NCBI GenBank assembly: GCA_036435485.1 | Contig: CM071598.1 | Span: forward strand, 40,438,501 to 40,502,500 | Direction: 5' to 3' | Source: Saposhnikovia divaricata | Lineage: Eukaryota; Streptophyta; Magnoliopsida; Apiales; Apiaceae | DNA length: 64,000 bases | Shown: piece by piece, positions 22,723 through 34,157 of the stretch | How positions within the stretch are numbered: the stretch's first letter is position 1 | Layout: every line of letters begins with the position of its first letter | The notes under the pieces: generated by a model | The model's input: the letters and a program-made list of their open reading frames with translations, nothing else | Databases searched by the model: none | Told to the model about the DNA's origin: nothing | Program-made: the position numbers and the translations under genes

Positions 22723-22829
22723 TGTGTTTTCAAACCATACACATAATAAGTGAATGTCGTTTAAGAGTAATACATTTGTAAATAACTATGGAACTAAATT
22801 AAACTTAGGTAAAATACCAACACATTTTT

Positions 22830-22925
22830 ATTAAAAAAAGTGTTGTTCATGGAAATCTATCAAGTAACTTATGCATGCTCTTGCCACTACGCCACAATGT
22901 CACATGTGTTTATAAATCATACACG
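22830..22925 (-). repeat. Second, decayed copy of the tRNA-like unit and flank
   Basis: It shares GCATGCTCTT.CCACTACGC and CACAATGTCACATGTGTTT with 22690-22730 but has lost the B box. The two copies are about 190 bp apart, indicating an internal tandem duplication. Confidence 0.65.
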
Positions 22926-24421
22926 TAATATGTGAATGTCTTAACAGTAATACATTTGTAAATAAATTTGGAGCTAAATTAAACTTTAAAATAATAATAA
23001 TAATAATAATATAATAATCAACATAATATTCATAGGGTCACCAATTTAATTCACACATCTTTCTATCACTAAATCATAGTGAAGTAAAAAATTTAAGTCA
23101 ATATCTATTTGACTAATATTATATTATGAGTGATTAATGAATAGTTAAAAATGTAAACATAAAAATAAATTTGATAAATTATCTATTTGAATGATGATAT
23201 TAATTTTAATCAAATAACATCCTCAAAACCAAATAAGTCATTCAAAAAAGTACCTCATACCAACTTTTGACTTTAAGCTATTTTTTTAACTTTAAGTCAA
23301 TTTCTGACTTATTACACAAATAGACATTTTTTGATTTAAAGTAAAAAATGACTTTAACCTCCGACTTAAAGCCGTTGTCAAATAGGCTCTTAGTCTCATG
23401 TGTTTTAAATCATACACATTATAGATGTGTGTGCATGCATTACTTGAGTGAAACACATTTTGATATTTTTATTATTGTAACATATTAACAATTTTTGGCT
23501 ATATTTTATTTTTACATTTATTGATTCGGATTATAGTATATTATGTTATATCATTTATTAATATTATTCTCTATCGATGTCAATATTTAGAACTATACAA
23601 ATTATTCATTTGACGAATTTATTGATTTATCAAATATTTATTTACCAAGACACAATTAATTAAAGGTAAAAATTTTAATTTTTTTTAAATAATTAAAATA
23701 TCAATTAAAAAATTATAATAAATTTTAGAAAATAAGTAAAGCTAGCTAGAGACTCGTAATTCAACAAACTCATTCAAGTCTTTGGTCTATCAATTAGAAT
23801 CCAGTAATAAACTTGTAGTTACACAAGATATATTTACTCAGTCAATTAGAATTATCTGGTGTTTTACAAGTCTAGCGGACAGAGGAATAGTAAAGGACAA
23901 AGGATGCTTAAAATGAAGAAATTAGAAGAAAATAGATGAAAGAGTCGGAAAGATAGTTTTAAGAAGTGAAAGCGCAAGGCCAGAGTAGAATATTTGAAGA
24001 TTTATGAAGTTTTTGATTAATATCAAGAGTAAAACCTACATTCGCAAAATGCAATATCTTGAAGCCTATTTAGTTTGTATCTTGAATATTATTGGAGATC
24101 GAACTAAATGGATGTATCATTTTCAAAGAAGTGGAAGAACAATTTAGTATTGTAAGTGTTCTGAAAAATCTTCTTAATTAGACGATGCCTATAAAACACT
24201 CGAATTCTGTTATATGACTCATAAAAAGAAAAACTAACATGACTATTATCAATATTACTCATATTAATTTTCAGATTACAAACTTGAACATACTTAAATA
24301 AGTACACAATAATAGCATATGTGCCATTACAAGCAAAATTCCATTAAAATCAATCACATGGAGTACTTTGAAAGACATTGATCATGCATAATTTAATTTA
24401 AAAATACAATTTAAAATAGCG

Positions 24422-24440
24422 ACCCGTGCCTCGCACGGGT
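24422..24440 (+). other. 3' terminal hairpin of Helitron-B
   Basis: ACCCGTGC and GCACGGGT form an 8-bp stem with the loop CTC, seven bases before CTAG. This is the termination hairpin typical of Helitron 3' ends. Confidence 0.92.
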
Positions 24441-24451
24441 TTTTATGCTAG

Positions 24452-25358
24452 TTAGTTTATAATTGTAGTACACTTTCATGGTTACGTTTTCTCGAGGTCC
24501 TCTTTCATCTGATTCAAGTGTTTGCTCAGCTTCTGGATCTCTGCGAGGTTGCTTATCAGGATTATTTAAAGGGATTTCAAGGTGAAATCCTACATCTCCA
24601 TGTGGAAAGAGGATTGGATATTGTAGTGACATAAAGCGTGCATCTGTTTCAAAAATCCTCCCCAATCCGTCCACCTTTGAATCAATTACTGTATCTCTAT
24701 ATCCCTTAGTATAATCATATGTCACAATCAGTCCTGCAACCTCATTTGATGGGCCAATGTGGTTTGGCCGACCACTTTCTGAGCTTGAGGATATAAGCAC
24801 CAATTTGAATTCATCTACTTGCACTCTATCCCGGGCCATACGAAAACCTTTTACCAACTTGTTATGTTCATCCAACATTTGCAACAAAGACTCAACAATT
24901 TCCTGATCAATAACGTCACTGGTACCATTAAACGCATTAATTCTATTGTTGATTTCGACTTCTGTGTCATAAATGTATAGCTGATAGAATTTCGGAACCT
25001 CTCCATCAGGTGGTATGAAGCTTCCTATTAAGTGATAATTTTGGCCACGAAGTTTGAAACAGTAAGGAGCACCACCTCTGTTGATCTTATGATCAATCTT
25101 GCCACAAGTAGAAGTCATTGCAAACATACACTTGTACATTCTAATATTTTGCTTGAAATGTTTAGTTTTCATACCACCAGAGAGGAGTGTAGCTAAAGGC
25201 TCAGGAGGGTGCTTTTCCTTTTCAAGATGAACCTGTCCATTTTTACAACACAATGAGAATGTTGGAGCTTTATTAGTTGTAGCTTTATTGTTCCTCTCTT
25301 CATTCCACATCACAGCCTCACAATTTGAACATTTTTTGTTTGGACCACCAATATCCAT
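24452..25358 (-). pseudogene. RepHel N-terminal exon upstream of the Rep domain
   Basis: About 300 open codons, with GGPNKKCSNCEAVMWNEERN (a Cys-pair block usual at the start of plant Helitron proteins), LCCKNGQVHLE, FKQNIRMYKCMFAMTSTCGK, GSFIPPDGEVPKFYQLYIYD and LQYPILFPHGDVGFHLEIPL in order. It leads directly into the Helitron_like_N domain once Helitron-B is discounted. The codons after about 24471 read into Helitron-B sequence and are not part of the original protein. Confidence 0.85.
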
Positions 25359-27257
25359 GTAACCATTCCAAAAATCTTGCTGGCTATAAAAACTTTCATA
25401 ATCAAGATCTTCAAGATCACCTGTTTGAATGACAATTGCTTAAGTATGAATTGAACAAAACTAAAATTATTGAAATAAAGATATAAACTATCTTACAAAA
25501 ATGAATACCTTGTTCAGATGTACCACTTTCACTACTAAAATTGTCCTCAACAATGTTGAAATCATTGATCAAATTCTTAATTCCATAACTCTCACCAACT
25601 TCAAAACTAATTTTTATACCCTCCATCTTTGAATTAATTGGAACTGGAGTTTGTATTGCACAACTTTTTTTAACAACATGCGCTTCTGTTGTATCCTCTG
25701 AATTCGGTTTCTTGTTTAGTTGATGTCGTTTTTTTACTGGTGAAACAATTGGGATAGTCCTGCAGAAAGTGACGGTACTTTTGCCAGATTGATCTCCAAA
25801 TGTAGGGATATTGTTATTCTGGTTCTTTGGTGTATTACCTGATAAAAAATGACAAATAAAAAAAGTATAAAATGTTATATAACGCTATTTAACAATGTAC
25901 TACTTGATACGTATGTCTTCAAAACTTGTCAAAAGTACCTGAGTGATTAATTTCAAAAAGACTACTTTGGAATGGAGTCATAGGTGTCATAGTAGAAGAA
26001 TTTGAGAGATTTGAACCTGCTAAAACATTGAGAAAGATTATATAATCAATTTTTGTAATAATTTACAAAATTATAGGCGCAACCATGACGCAAAAACAGA
26101 GTTTCTGGTAAAAATCATTACGGGGAGATGTGGTATTTTTGGTAATGGTTGATCTGATATCTCCATTATAATGTTGTTGATCAATATTACTTTTGACACC
26201 AAGAATAGAGCTCCGGCCTGGCGAGCAATGGCTTGGCAATTTGTCTGATGATGTAAAGCTCAACAACGAATTATGATCAATTGTTGCCAAAGGAGGTCTA
26301 GACTTGGCAGCATTTCGTAATAGTACACCAGACATCATCTTATCAACATTTTTGCCACGTAGTCGACTTTTGCTCACTGCATTCACATAATAGTATGAAG
26401 AATTAGATAGGATAACCTTAATATTCAATCATCATAAAATATGCATAAATACCATTTTTTGGAGTCGCTTTAATGCTTTGACTGTCCAAGGGTGAAGAAG
26501 CATGAACTTTGCTGACTACATTCAAATAATAGTATGAAAATATCATATAGGAAAAGCTTAATATTAAATCATAAGATAAAAGAAACAAATACCATTTTTC
26601 TGAGTACTTTCAAAACTTTGTTTGTCTGATGGTGAAGAAACAGGAATTTGAAGTATACTTTTTGGCAGTTGTCTCGATCTCGTCCTATTTTCTGGTAAAT
26701 TAGGACTACAATTCTCTTTATTATTTAAAGAAGTAGAATGAATTTGTTGTTGTAAGCCACGTCCACAGTCGACTAATAATTGAAAACAGTAAATCAAAGA
26801 TTGTTAACATCAATACATATCATGGGAAAATATGAAACTTTGGCAAATAAGAAAAAACAAATGACAAAGATATACCATGGGAAGTGTTTGTGGCATAAAC
26901 TACTGGTTCAGAAATAGGTTTTAATGTATGATCGGTAACTTTACTTGACAATAGTTTATCCACATTCTTTCCACGAACTCGACATTTTGTACCTATATTC
27001 AAAGGAACACATGGACGTCAAACAGTTACTGAAGATTTCAGTCATGCCTTTCAAATTCAGAAATACCTTGATTTTCATCATTATTAATGGTTCCCAAGAT
27101 TGTTTCGAAATTTTGACCACGCACATGACGTTTTTAACCTGGATGATTACAAAGATAAACAGCAACATATAACAATCATTATTATATAATAATAACTTAA
27201 CACAAAGAAAGAAAGAATGGATTAAGCACCTGATGAAGAATTTGTTAGAGAATCCAT
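25359..27257 (-). pseudogene. RepHel N-terminal multi-exon region with repeated modules
   Basis: A start exon (27230-27257, ATG at 27257, opening MDSLTNSSS) is followed by small exons separated by AT-rich introns. Three encode an R-x-R-G-(K/Q)-N motif: VRGQNFETIL near 27110, RVRGKNVDKLL near 26960 and RLRGKNVDKMM near 26340. Two encode a similar SSP-D-QS...TxKNG block, near 26600 and 26480. Exon borders are tentative, and the join from the first to the second exon gives a stop in the frame I expect, so decay is likely. The role of this N-terminal extension is unknown; the basic RGKN motif could bind nucleic acid. Confidence 0.55.
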
Positions 27258-27616
27258 CGAACAATTATATATTAAGATTTTGCAGAAGATTGTGATGAAA
27301 CGCTTAATCCATGAAAGTGGAGATGAGAAACTCGTTAGGGTTTCAGTAGGTATTTCAAAAAAGGATTAAAGTAACGACTGCTGAAAATCAAGGATGAATA
27401 AACCGATTGAGAAAATTATGGAAATTTTGATTGAGATATAATCTCCGTAACTGATTTTTTTGAAATTCAAATAGATTATGGAAAGATATAATAACAAATG
27501 GGTAAAATATTGGGTGGTTAAATGGATTATCCGTGGATACTTACCAAAATAGCATGATTTTAGAACAAAAGATGGGTCATGGGTAAATTTTTTACCCATT
27601 GGGTAAATTCCTCATT

Positions 27617-27636
27617 ACACTTTAAGAGTATATAGA
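27617..27636 (-). other. Helitron-A 5' terminus
   Basis: On the minus strand the end reads TCTATATACTCTTAAAGTGT, preceded by A. It resembles the 5' end of Helitron-B (TCTATTATATA). No terminal inverted repeats are expected. Confidence 0.8.
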
Positions 27637-28639
27637 TGGTTTCTTTACTTTATAATAATACAACAAGCAAGGTTCTCGTGGAAAAAAAGAAAGAAAGAAA
27701 ACAGGGTTCTAAAAATCACCGTGTCGGCCGAGTACTCGGTTCGAACACTCGTTTATATGTGATGATCCGATCCGAGTCATATTGATTCGAGTCAAAATCC
27801 AATTTTTAATTACTCGGTCAATATTTGGTGAAATTCCAAGTACTCAAAATTAAATTCGATTTTGAATCGTTCTCCTTTTTACTATTACTTTTAGTGATGT
27901 CACAAATAGTATGTATTTCGATTATTATAACTTGTTTTTAATTATATTACCTTGTAACCCGTGCAATCCACGATTCCATTCCAAATATCAATAATTACAT
28001 TAATTTTAAAAAAAAATATATTTAAGTTACCTAACACCGTAATGTAATAGAACTTGTGTTTCAAAAGTTGGCTGACGACTCGTTGTGCTCAAACTTAATA
28101 AATTCTTCCTGCATAATTGCCTCCCTCTTCTTCTTTCATAATGTAGCCATCGGGGTTTCCATCGGTTTTCTTCGATTAAAAGCCCCACTTCCTTATTCTC
28201 TTTCATTTTTCTTGCTTATCTTGATATTTAGGTTTTTTTTCAATTTATTTTTTAGATCTAAAACTTCGGAGTTTCGGATTTTTCTTTCTTCTCCGTGGAT
28301 TTCAGACTTGTCCTTATGGTTTTGTTTCCCCATATCTAAGATTTGCTTGTTTTTAGGTTGTAATTTCAATTTTAATTTGTAATGTCAATCTTGATAGTCT
28401 CTCCTTAATGAGAGTTTTGGTGTTTCTCTCTTTTGCAACCTATACAAACGGCATCATGGTCGATAGCTCAAATTGGATGTGGTGAAGTGGGTACATGTAT
28501 ATATATCATATTCAATAAATTGCGTGATTGTATCTCCAAGAAGAATGGATTAATCCGCGATTGTTTTTATTTCATGTTTGTTCGAGGCGACTATTTTTGT
28601 AGATTTCGTAAAACTTTTCATTACTGAATTACTTTTTAC

Positions 28640-28990
28640 TCAAGTTTTTTTTATATTTATTTGTTATTAGTTTATATATCAAATTGTTGTTAAAAAATTG
28701 ATGTATATAAAATTTTAAACGTTCAATTTACAATGTGTTTTATCTTGAATTCTTAAAACTTGATTTGAACAATTTTACAGCCCACATGTAATTAACAAAA
28801 TAATCTTTAATTTTGTTGATGACTTAACAATTATTTTTCAATTAAAACTATCTAGAAACAAAAAAGAGAAGAAATTAACATTTTTTTACGTTGAAAATTC
28901 TATTCGATTAAGGAAATCTAATTATATTTCGTTTTGATTATCAAAATAACCTTCTAATTATTTGACGATAGTTGTATTAACAACGAAATA
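28640..28990. repeat. Diverged repeat, copy 1 (partner 29745-30115)
   Basis: Shared blocks in the same order include CTTGAATTCTTAAAA, TTTTACAGCCCACAT versus TTTTGCAGCCCACAT, AAAATAATCTTTAATTT, TTGAAAATTCTA, and ATATTTCGTTT with GATTATCAAAAT. This points to two members of one non-autonomous family in the same orientation. Confidence 0.75.
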
Positions 28991-29718
28991 AAATTTTAAT
29001 GATAAGTGTAAAAGGAATTTTTTCAAATATTTTGGTAGTCGGTATTGTGTCAGTATAACAAAGTAAATAAGAACCGTTAGATCATAATATAAATAATTAG
29101 AAATGTTAGATCCAGCACAAAAAATATTTTATGTTTTAACATATAAATTAAAAAGTGTATTTATATTGTAATACGAAAAAGTAAATGTCAATGATTTAAA
29201 TCCTATATATAATTAGGTTTTCTACACTGAATAAAAATATCAATGTAGGTCTTCTGCACTGAATAAGATTAATATAAAAATTTGTAATTATATTTTATCA
29301 TGCGATTCTGGTTGTTTCCATTTGCATAATAATTGTTAAATAATCACTAAATTAAAGATAATTTTATAAGCTTCGTATGGTCGGTGAAATCATCTAAATC
29401 ATATTTCTAGATAACAAGATAAAGCTCAAATAGTAAATATGAATTTTTTTAATATTAATAAAAAAATAAATAAATTCAATTCTAATACAACCTTTTTTAA
29501 TTATATCCTTTTCAAATTATAATTTTCTTTATTAAATTCAATTATAATACAACGTTTTTAATTATATCCTTTGTAGATTGTAATTTTTTTTAATTTGATA
29601 GTATTGATTGTCAATTTTTTAAATTATTAGTTTCGATGGTTGAGATTATTTAGGCGGTGCAGTGACCAAAATTAAGGGATCAAATTATGGATATGATCCA
29701 TCTTATGCTTATTATATA

Positions 29719-30123
29719 CTAGCTAATAATCCGTGCAACGCAAGAATCTTTTTTAATATTTATAATTATATATTTTTAATATTTATATGTTGTTAATTTA
29801 CATATCAAATTGTGTTAAAAATTGATATATGTAAGATTTACATGTTCAATTTAATATTTGTGCTATATCTTGAATTCTTAAAATATGACTTGTACGATTT
29901 TGCAGCCCACATTATATTAGCAAAATAATCTTTAATTTAATAACGGTTTTACAATTAATTACCAATGAAAACTGCACATAAACAAAAGAGAGAAAAAATG
30001 ACGATTTTTTTGCATTGAAAATTCTAGTTGATTTATGAAATCTACTTATATTTCGTTTGATTATCAAAATATCCTTTTCATTATTTGAAGGTAGTTTTAC
30101 TAACAACAAAACTATGGATAAGA
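29719..30123 (-). mobile_element. Degraded Helitron-like 3' end and adjoining body
   Basis: On the minus strand the sequence ends GTTGCACGGATTATTAGCTAG followed by T. This is a CTAG end with an upstream GC-rich near-hairpin, similar to Helitron-B's end but imperfect. The 5' end would lie beyond the LINE, perhaps near 35580, but I could not place it. Confidence 0.4.
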
Positions 30124-30140
30124 TTCCTCTTACGCTATAT
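30124..30140. repeat. LINE target-site duplication, 3' side
   Basis: TTCCTCTTACGCTATAT matches 35550-35566 (TTCCTCTTACGTTATAT) with one mismatch, flanking the poly(A) end of the LINE. Confidence 0.88.
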
Positions 30141-30171
30141 TTTTTTTTGAGGGCCAAGACAAGTGTATTAA

Positions 30172-31917
30172 TCATGACAAGATGTCTGAAGTTACATAGT
30201 GAGAGATCTCAGTAGGACATGAGTTCACCCACATTTGTTCTAAACCAAATGGCACTAGCTTAGCAAGGCATTGTGCAACTGAATTTCCACTCCTTTTTAC
30301 ATGACTCCAATCTATTCTATTAAAAGAGGTACACAAATCTAAAATGTCTTCCAGAACACCATCAAAATCTGAGAGATAAACCGCTGCTTTAGAGAGTCGT
30401 TTGGTGATCAATTTACAATCAGTTTCAAGAGTTATATTCGCGAATCCCATCCTCTTTGCCAGTCTTCCTGCTAGAAGAATAGCACGAGCTTCTGCAATTT
30501 CTGGAGACCACCAAGCACGGACTCTCCGCACTACCGCTGCCAAGACCTTCCCTGTGTGTTCTCGAGCTACGACTCCTATTCCAATAAAGCCTTTCACTGC
30601 TAAAGAAGCGTATACATTTAGTTTTATTACTCCTTCTGGAGGAGGGGACCATTTGTTTAAACTTCGGGTAGGTTTCGAGAGAGTTGCCCTGTATATGCTT
30701 TTACTATAATTTCCATGCTCTTCTGCCAATCTTAGAACACGAGAAATAAGAACTTCTCTTGGCGTTGATTTACTCTCAAATACTTTGAGGTTTCTCTCTG
30801 ACCAAACACACCAGGCTAGGATCGTAGCACGATGTTTAATCTTCGGATCAACCTTTGCCCAACTTGCTATCATGGCGCAAAAATCCATTCTGCAGTTCTC
30901 TATTAACACCCCGAAACTACTCTCCTCCCAGAGTTTTTTAACATGTTCGCATTCAAAGATTGCATGCACACTAGTCTCCTCTTCCGTTATGCACCACAGA
31001 CATCCTGCTTCATCCATCAGATGGCGTTTTTTAAGTGAAGATTTAGTAGGCAGAGTTCCTGAACAAAGGCGCCAGAGAAAATGCCTGGCTTTTGGTGGCA
31101 CATCCATTTCCCATATCTCCATCCAGGCCAAGTGAAGGTCATTGAGGTTACATCCCTTGCCAAGCATATATGAAGTTTTTGTAGAGTATAGACCATCGTT
31201 TGAATAGGCCCATGTTAGAACATCACAAGGTGATCTCCAGCTTAACGGGATGGATAAAATGCATTTCTGATCACGTTCACTGAACAAGCTAGTAATTCTT
31301 TTAAGATTCCAATCCATAGATGATGCATCTATTGGATCACTCACCTGTTTAACGCTCTCCACTTCGGTGCTTGTAATGAAACATCCTCCCTCATCTGATA
31401 ACCACGGGTCTCTCCATATGTTGACCTTTGAACCATTTCCTATACGCCAGATGAGGCCTTCTTTGACTAGAGCCTTTGAGCTCCAAATACTCCTCCATGA
31501 GTAGCTACCTACATAGCCAAGTGAAGCATCAAGAAAATTGTATTTTGGGTAGTACTTTGCTTTCATGACTTTTCCCAGCAACGATTCCTCTTGATGAATT
31601 AACCTCCAAGCCTGTCTTCTAAGCAACGCATCATTAAAAACCGTGAGGTCTTTGAATACCATTCCTCTAAACGGTTTAGGGGTACACATTGCATTCCAGT
31701 TTTTCCAGTGAATCTTACGTTGTGTACCTTTCTTTCCCCAAAAGAAACGAGCCATTACTGAGTTGAGATCATTTATGACTGATTCAGGGAATTTGTAAAC
31801 TCCCATCAGGTATGATGGTATGGCTTGGATCACAAACTTTAGTAAGATCTCTTTCCCTGCTCTCGAAAGTAATCTCTCTTTCCATCCTTGTAATTTTTTC
31901 CAGACTCTGTCAATCAA
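30172..31917 (-). pseudogene. LINE ORF2 C-terminal part: zf-RVT and RNase H
   Basis: 581 open codons. Residues ~255-335 match the reverse-transcriptase zinc-binding domain of plant LINEs (AWMEIWEMDVPPKARHFLWR, then CxxC and HAIFEC). Residues ~425-545 match the RNase H domain (RVT_3), but the first catalytic position reads NVYAS where the family has NVDAS. Later residues (EARAILLAG, ETDCK) are kept. The RT frame upstream is offset, with the shift between about 31917 and 31945. Confidence 0.9.
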
Positions 31918-31939
31918 TGCGCCAAATATTGTTTTTTTT

Positions 31940-32800
31940 TTATCTTCCCATAACTGTTGGAATTCCTAAGTACTTCCCGTGCCTGTCAACTTGCTTCATG
32001 TTTAACATTCTCATCAAATCTTCCTTTTGCTCTATGCTTACCCCTCTACTGAATGAGACTTCCGACTTCTCGTAATTTATTTTTTGACCAGATGCCGCTT
32101 CATATTGGTTGAGTACATCAACTATAGTTTGGCATTCATGTCGGTTTGCTCTCGTAAAAAGTAAGCTATCGGCTGCAAATAAGAGATGAGAGATTTCAGG
32201 CCCGTTACAACTCGCCTTTGCACCATGTAATTTACGTTCTTGAACTTTACTAGTGATCATATGAGAGAAAGCATCAGCCACTAAAATAAACAGGTAAGGG
32301 GACAGTGGGTCACCTTGACGAAGACCCCGAGAGGGAGAGACCTCTCCACAAACATTACCATTTATAACAAAAGAGTATGAGACGGATGACACACAGTTCA
32401 TTACTAAATTCACCCATCTTCCATCGAACCCTATTGACAAAAAAAACTTTCTCAGAAAACCACACTCCACTCTGTCGTACGCTTTGCTCATGTCAAGCTT
32501 CATGGCTATTGTACCCTTCTTGCTCTTACTCCTCTTTTTCATGGAATGGAAGAGTTCTAGAGCAATAAGAGCATTATCTGTTATTAATCTTCCGGGGACG
32601 AATGCACTTTGGTTCTCAGTCACCACTTTTGGAAGAATTGATTTCAATCTGAGCACCAGGACCTTTGTCACCAACTTGTAAAGCACATTGCATAAGCTTA
32701 TGGGACGGAATTCATCCATCTTCTTAGGGGACTTCACTTTTGGAACGAGGACCACATTAGTTTTGTTAATGTGATCTGGGAAAGCATTACCTTGAAGCAT
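31940..32800 (-). pseudogene. LINE ORF2 reverse transcriptase core
   Basis: 286 open codons carry NVVLVPKVKSP, ISLCNVLYKLVTKVL, FVPGRLITDNALIA, MKLDMSKAYDRVE (first catalytic Asp present) and RGLRQGDPLSPYLFILVAD. The catalytic FADD box reads FAAD (LLFAADSLLF), a loss of one metal-binding aspartate, visible as a GCC codon near 32172. The N-terminal RT fingers, usually containing KAPGPDG, are absent. Confidence 0.92.
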
Positions 32801-32987
32801 ATCACTAATGGAGGTTGTGACATCGTCCCCAATTATATTCCAGGCGGACCTTCGAATATGGTCTAAGCAGTTCTGAGTTTTCCTCCGCTGAGATAGTTGT
32901 TTTCACATGCTTCAAAACTTCATTCAAACATTTTGTTGAGGGATTTGTAGAAGAAAATAAATCTGTATAATAATTTTCCACAATACT

Positions 32988-33401
32988 TTAAATCTTCACC
33001 TCCTTCGTTTGCCATGTCCCATTCTCATCGTAAAGGCCTTCAATCGTATTTCGCTTTTTACGTTGAGCAGCCTTATGATGAAAGTAACTTGTATTCCTAT
33101 CACCATCTTTTACCTTCTGAACTTGAGATCTGATGTACCAGTGAGCTTCGTGTTTGCAATGTAGATCATCTAGAGCTCTTTCAAGATCCATACACTCTTT
33201 ACAGCTCTCTGGTGTGATATCTTTTTGTTGCGCAAGGTTCAGAGCTCTTTCTGTGTTTTCAATATTTTGACCTAAGTCATCAAATTTCTCCTTGCTCCAA
33301 AGAGATAAACCATTCCAAACTGCATCTAGTTTGCCAAAAATGTTCAGGTCACTTGCAGAACTCCAAGCATTCTTCACAATGGATTCACAGGACTCATCCA
33401 A
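32988..33401 (-). pseudogene. LINE ORF2 linker between endonuclease and RT
   Basis: 137 codons in the same frame as the endonuclease, separated from it by a TAA near 33453. Helical, with WYIRSQVQKVKDGDRNTSYFHHKAAQRKKRN-like residues (the common GDRNTxYFH block of plant LINEs near residue 97). It ends at a stop at 32988. About 190 bp later the RT resumes in another frame after an apparent deletion. Confidence 0.85.
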
Positions 33402-33452
33402 GAGCCATGCAGTCTCAAATTTAAAACTTTTCCTTTTCTTACGTCTTCTCTT

Positions 33453-34157
33453 TTATCGATCTTTAGTCCTGATTATGATGGGATTATGGTCTGATTTGTA
33501 GCGGAAGAGATGTTCTACACGGGCATGAGGGTATATGTTGAGCCAAGACGTGGTAGCTAGAAATCTGTCCAACCTCTCTCTAACTCGAGTTGTGATTGTG
33601 TTTCCTCTCTCCCATGTCCACCACTGACCTACGTATCCTAGATCACGTAAGTCACAAATATTAATAACCTCTATGAAGTTTGTAGTTTCTTTTCTTCCTC
33701 GAGTCGCTCCACCTTCTTTCTCGTCGTAGGCCAAAATTTCATTAAAATCTCCTCCAAAAATAATTGGAGTCGAGAGGTTTTCACACAAATGCACAATGAG
33801 GTTCCAAGTGCGAAATTTATTCTCCGAGTCTGGCCATCCATAAATACCTACAAAACGCCACTTTTCCCCTCCCTTAGAAACATCTCCACATATGTGGTTT
33901 TGAGAGTAAGAGACAAGGGAAAAATCCACCGAGATGTTGTTCCAGTATAAACAAAGACCACCAGATCTACCTCTACTAGGCACTCCAAAAGCATTTGTGA
34001 AACCTAGCTTGCCTGTAAGACCTTCAACAACTTCCTTACTGATCATAGTTTCCGAAATAAAAACTAAGTCAGGGGCACAAGAAATACTCCACTTGCGGAG
34101 TCTACGAACTATCCAGGGGTTGCCCAGTCCCCGACAGTTCCAACATAGGAGACTCAT
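33453..34157 (-). pseudogene. LINE ORF2 AP-type endonuclease
   Basis: 234 codons starting MSLLCWNCRGLGNPWIVRRL, the usual start of plant L1 ORF2. It shows FISETM (metal-binding Glu), FGGDFNEIL, LDRFLATTSW and KSDHNPIII (C-terminal Ser-Asp-His). All catalytic residues of the exonuclease-endonuclease-phosphatase fold that nicks target DNA look present. The ATG overlaps the ORF1 stop as ATGA (34154-34157), suggesting translation by reinitiation. The frame ends at a TAA right after the domain. Confidence 0.9.

Larger units (their letters stand above)
22545..24451 (+). mobile_element. Helitron-B, non-autonomous Helitron nested in RepHel
   Basis: It starts TCTATTATATATATAATAGG directly after an A (22544). 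It ends with an 8-bp hairpin, seven bases and CTAG (24448-24451), followed by T. This A|TC...CTAG|T arrangement is diagnostic. It interrupts Helitron-A between the 24452-25358 and 21962-22453 coding parts. It has no coding capacity: AT-rich filler, a (AAT)n run near 22991-23009 and a duplicated tRNA-like unit near the 5' end. Confidence 0.9.
17060..27636 (-). mobile_element. Helitron-A, RepHel/RPA-type rolling-circle transposon (visible part)
   Basis: The minus-strand 5' end is TCTATATACTCTTAAAGTGT starting at 27636, with A before it (T at 27637 on the plus strand), as expected for insertion between A and T. Downstream are a multi-exon RepHel gene and an RPA-like gene in the same orientation, the standard plant autonomous layout. 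The 3' end (hairpin plus CTRR) is not visible because Copia-A inserted into the RPA-like gene; the rest should lie left of the window. RepHel and RPA both carry disabling changes. A second Helitron is nested at 22545-24451. Confidence 0.87.
27637..30123. other. AT-rich transposon remnants, no gene
   Basis: Short open frames (for example 28056-28382) are AT-driven and unconvincing. The block 27721-27950 has repeated GAGTACTCGG/TTCGA words. The segments 28640-28990 and 29745-30115 are diverged copies of each other. A Helitron-like end lies at 29719. Confidence 0.6.

Noticed and set aside
28056..28382. 108-codon plus-strand frame, Phe/Leu-rich
   Set aside because: T-rich sequence, no start context, no motif, inside transposon remnants.
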